Positions 7,236-15,496 of a stretch of 18,168 bases of DNA are shown here, piece after piece. The DNA is from an uncultured Christensenellaceae bacterium. Lineage in GTDB: Bacteria > Bacillota > Clostridia > Christensenellales > Aristaeellaceae. Numbering within the stretch: position 1 is the stretch's first letter; each line of letters begins with the position of its first letter. The DNA is taken from NCBI GenBank assembly GCA_905236495.1, contig CAJOPV010000112.1, positions 1 to 18,168 on the forward strand. Direction: 5' to 3'. The translations under genes were made by a program, and so were the position numbers. A model generated the notes under the pieces. That model was not told where the DNA came from. It worked only from the letters and a program-made list of their open reading frames with translations, and made no database searches.

Positions 7236-7982
7236 ATGGGCATCATCCCGTCCCGGAATCTGGAGGATCAGCGCCGGGAGGAAAACGGCGTTGTTTATTT
7301 CGACCGCGGCACCGTGGAGGGCAAAAACGGCAGGAAATACGACCGCTTCGCCATCCAGACCCATTTCGTGCAGCGGGGAGAAAGCCAAAAGGAGCTGGTG
7401 GAAAGGTATGTGCGGCCCCTGTATCGGGAAGGGGACGTGCTCTCCTTCGGGGCCAAGGTGATGTGCATGTGCGTGGAATCGGTCAAGACCCGGGATGAAG
7501 TAAAGCCCGGCTTCTGGGCCAATTTCCTGTGGCGCTTCGCCGGCATCAACCACACCGGCGTCGGCATGCACGAGCCCTATAAGCTCCAATTGGTCATCGA
7601 TATCTGCGGCCTGCCAAGGGTGCTTCTGGCGGCGTTCCTGTCCGCGGTTACCAAGCCCTTCGGCGTGAAGGGCGTGTTTTACAAGGTCTGCGGCAAGGGC
7701 GTGGGCGGCATTGACGGGTTCTATTTCCGCTCCAGCTTCGACGTGTATAAGGAAATGGCCCTCATCAACCCGGATAACCCCGTGGAGCTGTGCGATCAGC
7801 TGTACAAAGAGACGGGCATCCCCGTAGTGCTGATGGACGCCAACGACCTGCAGCGGGATCAGCTGGGCAAATCCGCCGGCTTCCCCCTCACCGACGAGGA
7901 GATCCAGGACGCCATGCAGGATAATCCCTCCGGGCAGGGGGACGAGCTGACCCCCCTGATTTTGATTCGCCCGCTGAACTGA
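7236..7982 (+). CDS. CofE-like protein (coenzyme F420-0:L-glutamate ligase family)
   Basis: CofE enzymes use GTP to add glutamate to coenzyme F420-0 in archaea and actinobacteria. This 248-residue protein resembles the single-domain clostridial branch: GIIPSRNLE start, IQTHFVQRGE, a YVRPLYREGDVLSFGAKVM block, the SAVTKPFGVKGVFYKVCG block, GIPVVLMDANDL and the Asp/Asn-rich DNPSGQGDELTPLILIR end. Clostridia generally lack F420 synthesis, so its substrate is probably different and its biological role is unknown. I chose ATG 7236 because GGAGG at 7223-7227 is then correctly spaced; ATG 7230 would be too close, and TTG 7221 is unlikely. It has a consensus promoter and a terminator before purB, and so is probably transcribed alone. 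Confidence 0.82.
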   Translation: MGIIPSRNLEDQRREENGVVYFDRGTVEGKNGRKYDRFAIQTHFVQRGESQKELVERYVRPLYREGDVLSFGAKVMCMCVESVKTRDEVKPGFWANFLWRFAGINHTGVGMHEPYKLQLVIDICGLPRVLLAAFLSAVTKPFGVKGVFYKVCGKGVGGIDGFYFRSSFDVYKEMALINPDNPVELCDQLYKETGIPVVLMDANDLQRDQLGKSAGFPLTDEEIQDAMQDNPSGQGDELTPLILIRPLN

Positions 7983-7990
7983 TTTTTGCT

Positions 7991-8023
7991 TCCTCTCCGG
8001 CTTCATGCTCCGGGGAGGATTTT
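7991..8023 (+). terminator. Intrinsic terminator between the CofE-like gene and purB
   Basis: A 10-bp stem (7991-8000 with 8010-8019, one G-T wobble), a 9-nt loop, then TTTT and a T-rich tail. The wobble works as G-U in a rightward RNA. Confidence 0.7.
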
Positions 8024-8058
8024 GCTGTGTTTTCTCTGACCGCAAAGGAGGCAGCCCT

Positions 8059-9498
8059 ATGGCTCAGGATACCGCCGGTTATTTATCCCCCTTCTCCACC
8101 CGCTATGCCAGCAAAGAGATGCAGTATCTCTTTTCCGCCCAGAATAAATTCTCCCTCTGGCGGAAATTGTGGATCATCCTGGCGGAATCGGAGCAGGCCC
8201 TGGGCCTGCCCATTTCCGATGAGCAGATCGCCGAAATGCGATCCCACATCGATGATATCGACTTTGACAAGGCAGCGGAATACGAAAAAAAGCTGCGCCA
8301 CGACGTGATGGCCCACATCCACGCCTGGGGCGAGCAATGCCCCGCCGCCCGGCCCATCATCCACTTGGGGGCCACCAGCTGCTACGTGGGGGACAACGCC
8401 GACGTCCTGATCCTGCGGGACGGCCTAAAGCTTATCCGGGCCCGGCTTTTGCAGGTCATCAGGGCGCTTTCCGATTTTGCCGAGGAACGGGCGGATCAGC
8501 CCTGCCTGGCCTTTACCCATTTCCAGTCCGCCCAGCCCACCACCGTGGGAAAGCGGGCCACCCTGTGGCTCAACGACCTGACGCTGGACCTGGAGGAGAT
8601 CGATTTTTGCCTGAGCACCTTAAAGCCCCTGGGCTGCAAGGGCACCACCGGCACCCAGGCCAGCTTCCTGGAGCTGTTTCAGGGAGACTTCGAGAAGGTC
8701 AAAGCGCTGGATCGGCTCATCTCCGAAAAAATGGGGTTTGACGGGGCCGTGCCCGTGTCGGGCCAGACCTATTCCCGCAAAACGGACAGCCGCATCCTCG
8801 GCGCCCTTTCCCAGATCGGTCAAAGCGCCCATAAGTTCGCCAATGATATCCGCCTGCTGGCCCATAAAAAGGAGATCGAGGAGCCCTTTGAAAAGAACCA
8901 GATCGGCTCCTCCGCCATGGCATACAAGCGCAATCCCATGCGATCCGAAAGGATGACCGCCCTTTCCCGTTTCCTCATCGCCAACGCCCAGAACGGGGCC
9001 ATGACCGCCGCCGAGCAGTGGTTCGAACGCACATTGGACGACAGCGCCAACCGCCGCCTGTCCCTGGCGGAGGGGTTCCTCTGCTGCGACGCCATACTGA
9101 GCCTGTATCTCAATATTGCCTCCGGCCTGGTGGTGTATGACAAGGTGATCGACAAGCATCTTCGGGAAGAATTGCCCTTCATGGCGACGGAAAACATCCT
9201 GATGGACGCGGTAGCACGAGGCGGCGATCGGCAGGAGCTGCACGAGCATATCCGCCTCCATTCCATGGCAGCCGCCAACGCGGTAAAAATGGAGGGCAAG
9301 GCATGCGATCTGCTTTCCCGCATCGCCGCCGATCCCGCCTTCCAGGCCGACGAAGCCGCCCTGGAGGCCGCCCTCCGCCCCGAAAACTATGTGGGCTGCG
9401 CCGCCCTCCAGACCAGGGCTTATCTGGACGCCGTCATCCGTCCTTTGCTTGCCCAAAACCCCGATACCGGGGTCCAGGCCCAGGAAATCAACGTATAA
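8059..9498 (+). CDS. purB: Adenylosuccinate lyase
   Basis: PurB is a cytoplasmic homotetramer of the fumarase/aspartase superfamily. It releases fumarate twice in purine synthesis, from SAICAR to AICAR and from adenylosuccinate to AMP. The 479-residue protein has the family hallmarks: GATSCYVGDNAD, a THFQSAQPTTVGKR block holding a catalytic-site His, and the flexible signature loop GSSAMAYKRNP at 283-293 with its catalytic Ser. Ala replaces the usual Pro after Met in that loop, a change I regard as ordinary. The start at 8059 has a strong AAAGGAGG at 8043-8050. No other purine genes are nearby, so it is a stand-alone locus here. It ends in the two-hairpin region shared with sigE. Confidence 0.97.
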   Translation: MAQDTAGYLSPFSTRYASKEMQYLFSAQNKFSLWRKLWIILAESEQALGLPISDEQIAEMRSHIDDIDFDKAAEYEKKLRHDVMAHIHAWGEQCPAARPIIHLGATSCYVGDNADVLILRDGLKLIRARLLQVIRALSDFAEERADQPCLAFTHFQSAQPTTVGKRATLWLNDLTLDLEEIDFCLSTLKPLGCKGTTGTQASFLELFQGDFEKVKALDRLISEKMGFDGAVPVSGQTYSRKTDSRILGALSQIGQSAHKFANDIRLLAHKKEIEEPFEKNQIGSSAMAYKRNPMRSERMTALSRFLIANAQNGAMTAAEQWFERTLDDSANRRLSLAEGFLCCDAILSLYLNIASGLVVYDKVIDKHLREELPFMATENILMDAVARGGDRQELHEHIRLHSMAAANAVKMEGKACDLLSRIAADPAFQADEAALEAALRPENYVGCAALQTRAYLDAVIRPLLAQNPDTGVQAQEINV

Positions 9499-9506
9499 CA
9501 TCCGAC

Positions 9507-9540
9507 AAAAATGGAACGCTCCGTCCTGTGCGGAGCGTTC
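9507..9540 (-). terminator. Terminator of spoIIGA-sigE (leftward)
   Basis: A perfect 10-bp stem (9514-9523 with 9531-9540, 7-nt loop) is followed, on the minus strand, by CA and five T (9507-9511). It lies 35 bp beyond the sigE stop, after the purB terminator hairpin. Confidence 0.8.
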
Positions 9541-9542
9541 AG

Positions 9543-9572
9543 ACCCTCTTTCCGATTCGGAGAGAGGGTTTT
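9543..9572 (+). terminator. Terminator of purB (rightward)
   Basis: ACCCTCT (9543-9549) pairs with AGAGGGT (9563-9569), and the stem continues inward to about 12 bp with one G-U, then TTTT (9569-9572). With the hairpin at 9514-9540 it forms a back-to-back pair, one serving each strand between convergent genes. Confidence 0.75.
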
Positions 9573-9575
9573 GGA

Positions 9576-10286
9576 TTACGACGACGCTTTCAGCATCTCC
9601 GTCTGCAGGCGGCTCAAGATCCGCTTTTCCAGGCGGGAGATGTAGGATTGACTGATGCCCAGCTCATCCGCCACCTCCTTTTGGGTCATTTCCTTTTCTC
9701 CGCCCAGGCCGAAACGCATGCGCATGATGCGCTGCTCCCGGGGGGCCAGGCGGGAAAGGGCGCTGCCCAGCATCTGCTTTTCCGTATCCTCCTCCAGGCC
9801 CCGGGATACCAGATCGCTTTCCGTACCCAGCACGTCGGATAAGAGCAGCTCGTTGCCGTCCCAATCCGTGCGCAGGGGCTCATCCAGCGAGACTTCGCAT
9901 TTCAAGCGGCTGGTGTGGCGCAGGTACATGAGCACTTCGTTTTCGATGCAACGGCTGGCGTAGGTCGCCAGCTTGATTTTTTTCTCCGGGTTAAAGGTGT
10001 TCACCGCTTTGATAAGGCCGATGGTGCCGATGGAGATCAGGTCCTCCAGCCCCACAGAGGTATTTTCAAATTTCCTTGCGATGAACACCACCAGCCGCAG
10101 ATTTCGTTCGATGAGGATGGAGCGCACCGTGCCGTCGTCCTCCGGAAGGCGGGAAACCAGGCGCATTTCCTCCTCCCCCGTCAGGGGCTTGGGCAGCGGG
10201 TCCGCCCCGCCGATATAATAGATTTCACCCGTCCGCAGCCTGGAAAAAAGCTGCATCATCCAGGCCTTCACGTCATACGCCCGCAT
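9576..10286 (-). CDS. sigE: Sporulation sigma factor sigma-E (pro-sigma-E)
   Basis: Sigma-E is the first mother-cell-specific sigma factor. It is made as an inactive precursor, cut by SpoIIGA after septation. The 236-residue protein closely follows B. subtilis SigE: a pro-sequence of about 27 residues ending in the conserved YYIGG (23-27), region 2 with RNLRLVVFIARKFENT, GLIKAVNTFNPEKKIKLATYASRCIENE, then SLDEPLRTDWDGNELLLSDVLGT, and region 4 with the QKEVADELGISQSYISRLEKRI helix-turn-helix. The start has AAGGAGGGAT upstream, lying inside the end of spoIIGA; the two genes overlap by 14 bp and are probably translationally coupled. In many Firmicutes sigG follows directly; here a terminator follows and purB converges, so sigG must be elsewhere. 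Confidence 0.97.
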   Translation of the reverse strand: MRAYDVKAWMMQLFSRLRTGEIYYIGGADPLPKPLTGEEEMRLVSRLPEDDGTVRSILIERNLRLVVFIARKFENTSVGLEDLISIGTIGLIKAVNTFNPEKKIKLATYASRCIENEVLMYLRHTSRLKCEVSLDEPLRTDWDGNELLLSDVLGTESDLVSRGLEEDTEKQMLGSALSRLAPREQRIMRMRFGLGGEKEMTQKEVADELGISQSYISRLEKRILSRLQTEMLKASS

Positions 10287-11067
10287 GGTATCCCTCCTTC
10301 GCTGCCCGGTCCGGGCGGCATAGCTCCTCCGGCGCCAGGGCGTATTTCCCCGGCATATCCATGACCGCCACCGCCGCCCTCCCCCGCCAGGCGCGTCTGC
10401 CCCGGCGCAGGATCATATCATCCGGCACAAAGCACATCACCGTCTTTTCCCCCGCCGCCGTGCGGATGCGAAGCAGCCGCCATCCCCGGGGCAGGGTGGC
10501 AAGGTCGTTGGGATCGATCCCCGGGGGCAGGATATCCCGAAGGAGACCGATGGGCGCGCCCACCACCGGCAAGCCCGCGATCCCGCATCGCAGAAGGTTC
10601 CCGCTGTCCCGGAGCAGGGGCAGCCGGGCCGTACGCCCGGACAGGGTGATCCGCGCCGTAAGCGGCTCAAAGCCGGGGCCTCGCCGCCACCGCAGAATCA
10701 GGCACACCCCCGCCGTGATGCCGCCGCAAAAAAGCAGCGTGGGCCCTGTGCCGATTCCCCGGCCCAGCAGATAATCCGCCCCGCCGGACAGCAGCAGCCC
10801 CGCCGCCGCCGTCAGCGCCGCGCCCCGCATTTCCCGCCATCCGAAGGCGATCCCGCCCATGACAGCCGCCGCCAGCAGCAGGGGAATCGGCCCCCTGAGC
10901 ATCCCGTCCCCCATCCAGGCCAGCAGCGCATACCCGCTCCCCAGCCCGGCGGCGATCGCCGCCCGCCCGGGGCGGAAGGGGATCCTGCCCAGGCACGCCG
11001 CCAGCAGCAGCGACAGATAATTCATCCACCCGTTGATGAGCAGGAATTCCTCGCCCCGCACCCGCAT
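10273..11067 (-). CDS. spoIIGA: Sigma-E processing peptidase SpoIIGA
   Basis: SpoIIGA is a septal membrane aspartic protease that removes the pro-sequence of sigma-E when signalled by SpoIIR from the forespore. The N-terminal half (about 1-128) is a chain of roughly five hydrophobic segments, starting with the family-like FLLINGWMNYLSLLL. The C-terminal half is a soluble protease domain with the catalytic-type motif D154-S155-G156-N157-L158, followed by GLPVVG and a conserved-looking PPG-RLLRIRT region. At 264 residues it is shorter than the B. subtilis protein (about 309), but it appears intact. GGAGGAA precedes the ATG. It overlaps sigE by 14 bp, the standard operon order. The upstream region holds possible Spo0A boxes. 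Confidence 0.93.
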   Translation of the reverse strand: MRVRGEEFLLINGWMNYLSLLLAACLGRIPFRPGRAAIAAGLGSGYALLAWMGDGMLRGPIPLLLAAAVMGGIAFGWREMRGAALTAAAGLLLSGGADYLLGRGIGTGPTLLFCGGITAGVCLILRWRRGPGFEPLTARITLSGRTARLPLLRDSGNLLRCGIAGLPVVGAPIGLLRDILPPGIDPNDLATLPRGWRLLRIRTAAGEKTVMCFVPDDMILRRGRRAWRGRAAVAVMDMPGKYALAPEELCRPDRAAKEGYHAGV

Positions 11068-11086
11068 CCTTTCTTCCTCCGGGCAT

Positions 11087-11143
11087 CAGCATACGCTTCC
11101 GCCCCGTGCCTTGGCGTCGATCCGGGGCGCGAAAACTGTCGAT
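11087..11143 (-). promoter_or_regulatory. Putative Spo0A-controlled promoter of spoIIGA-sigE
   Basis: Two heptamers close to the 0A box TGTCGAA stand 22 bp (two helical turns) apart in the same orientation: TGTCGAT at 11137-11143 and CGTCGAT at 11115-11121. Read on the minus strand, the inner one overlaps TCGACG, a -35-like hexamer, followed by a 21-bp gap and TATGCT (around 11088-11093), 20 bp or so before the start codon. The B. subtilis spoIIG promoter is known for an overlong 22-bp spacer and 0A boxes overlapping its -35. Here each box has one or two mismatches, so this is an inference by analogy. Confidence 0.4.
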
Positions 11144-11258
11144 GCCCCCAGAGACGGCGAGGCTGTTTTCTGATTTTTGAAAACCCGGCAGGAAAACGGC
11201 CATCCACATCGTATTATGAAAAGATGCGTGTTTTTTTCGCCGAGAGGAGGTGCGCGCT

Positions 11259-14200
11259 ATGCTGACCGAGGATTTTCTGCGGGATCAGGCCGGAGAGGAA
11301 GCCTACCAACAAGGCCGGGCCCTGTTTTACCGCGCCCCGGTGAGGGAAGCCCGCCGGGGAAAGGATGAGATCGTTTTCCTGGTGGGAGGCGAGGAAAAGC
11401 ATCTGGTGAGCGTCTCCGCCCGGTCCATACAGTGCGATTGCGGGCAGCCCCGATGCCCCCATGCCGTCGCCGCAGCCCTGGCGGCCCTGGACAGCGGCGT
11501 CCTCCGGGAAATGGAAAACCGCCTGGCCCGGCAGGCCGCCCCCGCTCTGATGGAGGCGGTATCCGGCATGCTGCCGGAAACAGACGGGGTGCGATTGGCC
11601 CCCACCTTGTTTTTGACCCGGGAGGGGCTGCGCATCGGCCTTAAGATCGGGGAAGAAAGGCTGTATGTGGTTCGCCATATCCCCCATTTCCTTCTCTGCC
11701 GGGAAAAGGGCGAAGCCCTGCCCTTTGGCAAGGGCTTTGAATACCGGCCTCAATGGATGCGCTTTGACGAGCAGCAGAACCTGCTGCTGGATATCCTGGC
11801 GGAATGCTGTGAATACCCCGCTGCCAAAGCCCTGACGGGCATGGAGGCCAGGGTGATGCTCCTGCCGCCCCGGGCCGCCGCCCGGGTGCTGAGCGCCTTC
11901 AAGGAAATCCCCTTTACCCTCCAGGCGGAGGGAAAGAAATATCTGCTGCCCGGGGTACGGGAAGCGGGGCTGCCCTGGCAGTTCCACGTTAGCGGCACCC
12001 CCCAGCGCCTGACGATCTCCGCGGAGCTGCCGGACGTGTTTTTGCCCCTGACGCGGGATTACGCCTTCGTGCTTTGGAACGGGGAATGCCTTCATGTGCC
12101 CCGGGAGCAGCAGGCGCTGACCGGCGTCATGCACCGCTACTCCGCGGGGCGGGAGGTCAAGGCGGTCTTTTCCGAAACGGGAAAGGCAATGAGCGATCTG
12201 ATGCCCTTCCTTCTGCGCTTCGCCTCCGTCGCCATCGAGCCGGAGCTGGAAAAGCAGTTCGTTCGCCTTCCCCTGAAGGCCCAGGTGTATCTGGATAAAG
12301 CCGGCCCCGACGTCACCGCCCGGGCCTGCTTCCGCTACGGCGATATCCAGATCGATCCCTTCGCCCCGGAGGGCCCTTCTCCCGCCGCGCTGCTGCTTCG
12401 GGACGCCCCGGGGGAAAAGGCCGTGCTGGATGAATTGGCCCGCTCCGGCTTTCACGTGCGCCGGGGCACGGTGTACCTCACCGGCGGGGATCGGGTGTAT
12501 GATTTCGTCACCCAGGGGGCGGCCCGGCTGTCCCAGTGCGCGGAGGTTTTTTTCAGCAAGGATTTCCGCCGTCTGACCCCCCGGAAGCCCCGGCTTGCCG
12601 GTTCCCTGAGCTTACGGAACGGGCATCTGGACCTGGATCTGACCGACGGGGGCACCCCGGTGGAGGAGCTGCAGGGCCTGCTGGAAGCGCTTCGGAACCG
12701 GCGGCGGTATTTCCGCTTCAAGGAAGGGGCTTTCCTGGACCTGAGCGACGCGGCGGATTGGCAGCCCCTGGCGGAGGCCCTTTCCGAAGCCCGGGAGAAT
12801 ACGGAGGGCGGCGCCGTCGGGGCCTGCTGGGCGGCGTACTTTGCCGCCCTGATCCGGGAGGCGGGCTTATCCGTTCATCTGGACGCCCCCGCCGCCCGGG
12901 CCGCCGGCATGGCCTATACCGCCCCGGAGGTCCCGGTCAAGGGCCTGCGTCCTTACCAGGAACGGGGCTATCAATGGCTCATGGCCCTGCATGCCCTGGG
13001 CATGGGCGGCATTCTGGCGGACGATATGGGCCTGGGCAAAACGGTGCAGACCTTATCCGCCCTGCTGTCCTGCGTGCAGACGGAAACCCCCGCCAAGCCC
13101 TCCCTCATCGTGGCCCCCACGTCGCTGACCTATAATTGGCTCAGCGAATGCGCCCGGTTCACCCCCCAGCTGCGGGTGATGCTGCTCACCGGGGGCCAGG
13201 CCGCCCGGGCGGAACAGATCGCCCGCCTGAAAGGGGCGGACGCCCCGGACCTGGTGATCACCAGCTATCCCCTGATCCGGCGGGACGCGGCGCTGCTCCA
13301 GGATATTTCCTTCCGCTTCGCTGTCCTGGACGAAGCCCAGCAGATCAAAAACGTGCAAAGCGTGGGGGCCCACGCGGTGAAGCAATTGACCGCCGATACC
13401 CGCATCGCCCTAACCGGCACCCCCATGGAGAACCACGCCGGGGAATTGTGGAGCCTGTTTGATTTCGTGCTGCCCGGATATCTGCCCCGCTATACCGATT
13501 TTCTTCGCCGCTGGGGCGAAGGCCAGAACGCGGAGGACCTGCGCCGCCGCATCCGCCCCTTCCTGATGCGCAGGCTGAAAAGCGAGGTGCTCGGCGAGCT
13601 GCCCGAAAAAATGGAAAGCGTGCTCATGGCGGAAATGCCCCTGGAGCAGCGCAGGGCCTACGACGCGGCGCTGCTTCAAAAGCGTGAACGAGTGCATCAG
13701 ATTCTGCTGGATCGGGGCCTTTCCCGGGGCCGGGCGGAGGTGCTTTCCGCCATTACGGAGCTAAGGCAGATCTGCTGCCACCCGGCGCTGTGCCTGCCGG
13801 ATTACGACGGGGTATCGGGCAAGATGGAGATGCTGATGGACGTGCTGCCCCCCTCCCTCTCCGCCGGGCGGCGGGCGCTGGTGTTTTCCCAGTTTACCTC
13901 CATGCTGCGCCTGATCGAAAAGCGGCTTGGTCAGGAGGGCATCGGCTGCCTGTACCTGGACGGGGAGACCCCTGCCAAGGAGCGCTTGGCCCTCACCCGG
14001 CGGTTTAACGACGGGGAGGAAAACGTATTCCTCATTTCCCTCAAGGCCGGGGGCACGGGGCTGAACCTGACGGGGGCCGACCTGGTGATCCACTTCGATC
14101 CCTGGTGGAACCCCACCGCCGAGGAGCAGGCCACGGGCAGGGCCCACCGCATCGGGCAGAAAAAGAAGGTGGAGGTGATCCGTATGGTGATGCACCACTC

Positions 14201-14336
14201 CATCGAGGAGCAGGTGCTGCGCATGAGCCAGCAGAAGCGACGCCTCTTCGACCAGCTCATCACCCCCGGGGAAGAAATGCCCACGCGGCTCAGCGAAAAG
14301 GATATCCTATCTTTGTTTGACGCGGAAGAAAAATGA
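11259..14336 (+). CDS. SNF2-family ATPase/helicase with N-terminal SWIM zinc finger
   Basis: Bacterial SNF2 proteins are double-stranded DNA translocases related to RapA and eukaryotic remodelers. This 1025-residue protein begins with a SWIM zinc finger, CDC-x4-CPH at residues 59-68. A long middle part (about 150-540) matches the position of the SNF2-associated domain. The motor follows: GLRPYQERG (about 562), Walker A DDMGLGKT (587-594), the DEAQQIKN Walker B, TGTPMENHAGELWSLF, then lobe 2 with ALVFSQFTSML, SLKAGGTGLNLTGADLVI, DPWWNP and motif VI QATGRAHRIGQ (about 957-966). All key motifs are intact. The start at 11259 suits AGAGGAGG at 11243-11250; the GTG at 11250 is inside that site. Known roles of relatives are in transcription recycling or DNA repair; the client here is unknown. 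It is divergent from spoIIGA. Confidence 0.95.
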   Translation: MLTEDFLRDQAGEEAYQQGRALFYRAPVREARRGKDEIVFLVGGEEKHLVSVSARSIQCDCGQPRCPHAVAAALAALDSGVLREMENRLARQAAPALMEAVSGMLPETDGVRLAPTLFLTREGLRIGLKIGEERLYVVRHIPHFLLCREKGEALPFGKGFEYRPQWMRFDEQQNLLLDILAECCEYPAAKALTGMEARVMLLPPRAAARVLSAFKEIPFTLQAEGKKYLLPGVREAGLPWQFHVSGTPQRLTISAELPDVFLPLTRDYAFVLWNGECLHVPREQQALTGVMHRYSAGREVKAVFSETGKAMSDLMPFLLRFASVAIEPELEKQFVRLPLKAQVYLDKAGPDVTARACFRYGDIQIDPFAPEGPSPAALLLRDAPGEKAVLDELARSGFHVRRGTVYLTGGDRVYDFVTQGAARLSQCAEVFFSKDFRRLTPRKPRLAGSLSLRNGHLDLDLTDGGTPVEELQGLLEALRNRRRYFRFKEGAFLDLSDAADWQPLAEALSEARENTEGGAVGACWAAYFAALIREAGLSVHLDAPAARAAGMAYTAPEVPVKGLRPYQERGYQWLMALHALGMGGILADDMGLGKTVQTLSALLSCVQTETPAKPSLIVAPTSLTYNWLSECARFTPQLRVMLLTGGQAARAEQIARLKGADAPDLVITSYPLIRRDAALLQDISFRFAVLDEAQQIKNVQSVGAHAVKQLTADTRIALTGTPMENHAGELWSLFDFVLPGYLPRYTDFLRRWGEGQNAEDLRRRIRPFLMRRLKSEVLGELPEKMESVLMAEMPLEQRRAYDAALLQKRERVHQILLDRGLSRGRAEVLSAITELRQICCHPALCLPDYDGVSGKMEMLMDVLPPSLSAGRRALVFSQFTSMLRLIEKRLGQEGIGCLYLDGETPAKERLALTRRFNDGEENVFLISLKAGGTGLNLTGADLVIHFDPWWNPTAEEQATGRAHRIGQKKKVEVIRMVMHHSIEEQVLRMSQQKRRLFDQLITPGEEMPTRLSEKDILSLFDAEEK

Positions 14337-14345
14337 TTGTATAAT
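14317..14345 (+). promoter_or_regulatory. Sigma-A promoter of the DUF5711-like/hemW operon
   Basis: TTGACG (14317-14322), a 17-bp spacer and a perfect TATAAT (14340-14345). The -35 box and most of the spacer lie in the last codons of the SNF2 gene. Confidence 0.82.
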
Positions 14346-14383
14346 AAACGCGCAGTTTGATTTTGATGTGATCGGAGGCCCCC

Positions 14384-15496
14384 ATGCAGCGATCTGACTT
14401 CCTCGATTCCTCCCGGCGCCGGTGGACGGTGATCGGCCTTGCGGTGCTGGCTGTTTTGGTGGTGATGGCGCTGCTGGGGGTATTCGGCGGCAGCAACCGA
14501 TCCGTCTCCGCGGCGAAGCTGCGCTGTGTCGCCACCCAAAGCGTTACGCCCTTTGGCAATAACATCCTGTATTACGACGGCATGACGCTGTATTGCTTAT
14601 CCCCCAACGGCGGAGAAAGATGGAGCTATACCATCGGCGGCGGCGCCAGCTTTTCCTGCTCCGATTCCGTCATCGCCGCCTGGACGGGCACCCAGCTGCA
14701 CCTGATCGACCGCAACGGGCATTCCACCTATAACGAAAACCTCTCCGACGCCATCCAGTTTGCCCGGGTAGGCAGCAAATACGTGGCGGTGGTGCTGGGG
14801 GGCGATATCAGCCCCTCCCTGGTGATCAAAGACATGCAGGGCACCAGCGTGGATAACGAAACCAACGCCTACCGGGATATGATCCTGCTGGACCTGGGCT
14901 TTTTCAGCGACGGGGAATATCTGTGGACTACCTCCCTGGACGTGTATGGCAGCGTGCCGGATACCACGCTGCACACCTTCCGGGTGAACCTGAGCAATTC
15001 CGGGGGCATTTCCCTGGGGGATCATCTGGTGTATGCGGTGATTTACGCCGGCACCAAGCTGAACGTCGTCAGCACCCGGCAGCTTCGGCAGTACGATTAC
15101 CGGGGCACGCTGGATTCCTCCGGCACGGTGCTGGTGTATGGCTGGCAGCTCATCAGCAGCCAGGTTTCCGGCAGCGACGCCATGCTGCTCTTCACCCCCT
15201 CCCGGCAAAGCGACGAATACGGGCGCATCAATCAGCTGCGCCTCATCTTCGGCAAAACGGACAACCGCTATTCCCTGCCCTCCCCCTGCGTGGGAGCGGC
15301 GCTGCAGGGCAGGCGCATTTACGCCTTCGCCCAGGATATGATCTACCGCGCCAATCTGAACGATCGGCGCTTTACCGCCATCAGTTTGCCCGCCGATTTG
15401 AACGGCGCTCCGGTGACGGGCTACCTGGGCATGCTGAATAACGGCGTGGCCCTGCTTTCCTGCGATAACGACGTGTATGCCGTCACCCTGCCATGA
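14384..15496 (+). CDS. Membrane-anchored beta-propeller-like protein (DUF5711-like)
   Basis: This 370-residue protein has a short basic cytoplasmic start, one transmembrane helix (about 15-36) and a large extracellular domain of repeating strand-turn units: YYDGMTLYCLSPNGGERWSY, AWTGTQLHLIDRNGH, VGSKYVAVVLGG, GEYLWTTSLD, LLFTPSRQSDEYGRINQL and GVALLSCDNDVYAV. This is the pattern of PQQ-like beta-propellers and fits the clostridial DUF5711 family, whose function is unknown. There is no catalytic motif. GGAGG at 14374-14378 sets the start. It has its own promoter, and its stop overlaps the hemW start (ATGA), so the two are translationally coupled; the functional link is not known. Surface binding or scaffolding is plausible. 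Confidence 0.8.
   Translation: MQRSDFLDSSRRRWTVIGLAVLAVLVVMALLGVFGGSNRSVSAAKLRCVATQSVTPFGNNILYYDGMTLYCLSPNGGERWSYTIGGGASFSCSDSVIAAWTGTQLHLIDRNGHSTYNENLSDAIQFARVGSKYVAVVLGGDISPSLVIKDMQGTSVDNETNAYRDMILLDLGFFSDGEYLWTTSLDVYGSVPDTTLHTFRVNLSNSGGISLGDHLVYAVIYAGTKLNVVSTRQLRQYDYRGTLDSSGTVLVYGWQLISSQVSGSDAMLLFTPSRQSDEYGRINQLRLIFGKTDNRYSLPSPCVGAALQGRRIYAFAQDMIYRANLNDRRFTAISLPADLNGAPVTGYLGMLNNGVALLSCDNDVYAVTLP

Noticed and set aside
11212..11217. TATTAT as -10 box of the SNF2 gene
   Set aside because: No acceptable -35 at normal spacing; the nearest TTGAAA is about 29 bp away.
13318..13350. DEAQ instead of DEAH/DEGH in the SNF2 Walker B
   Set aside because: DEAQ is common in bacterial SNF2 proteins and does not suggest a defect.
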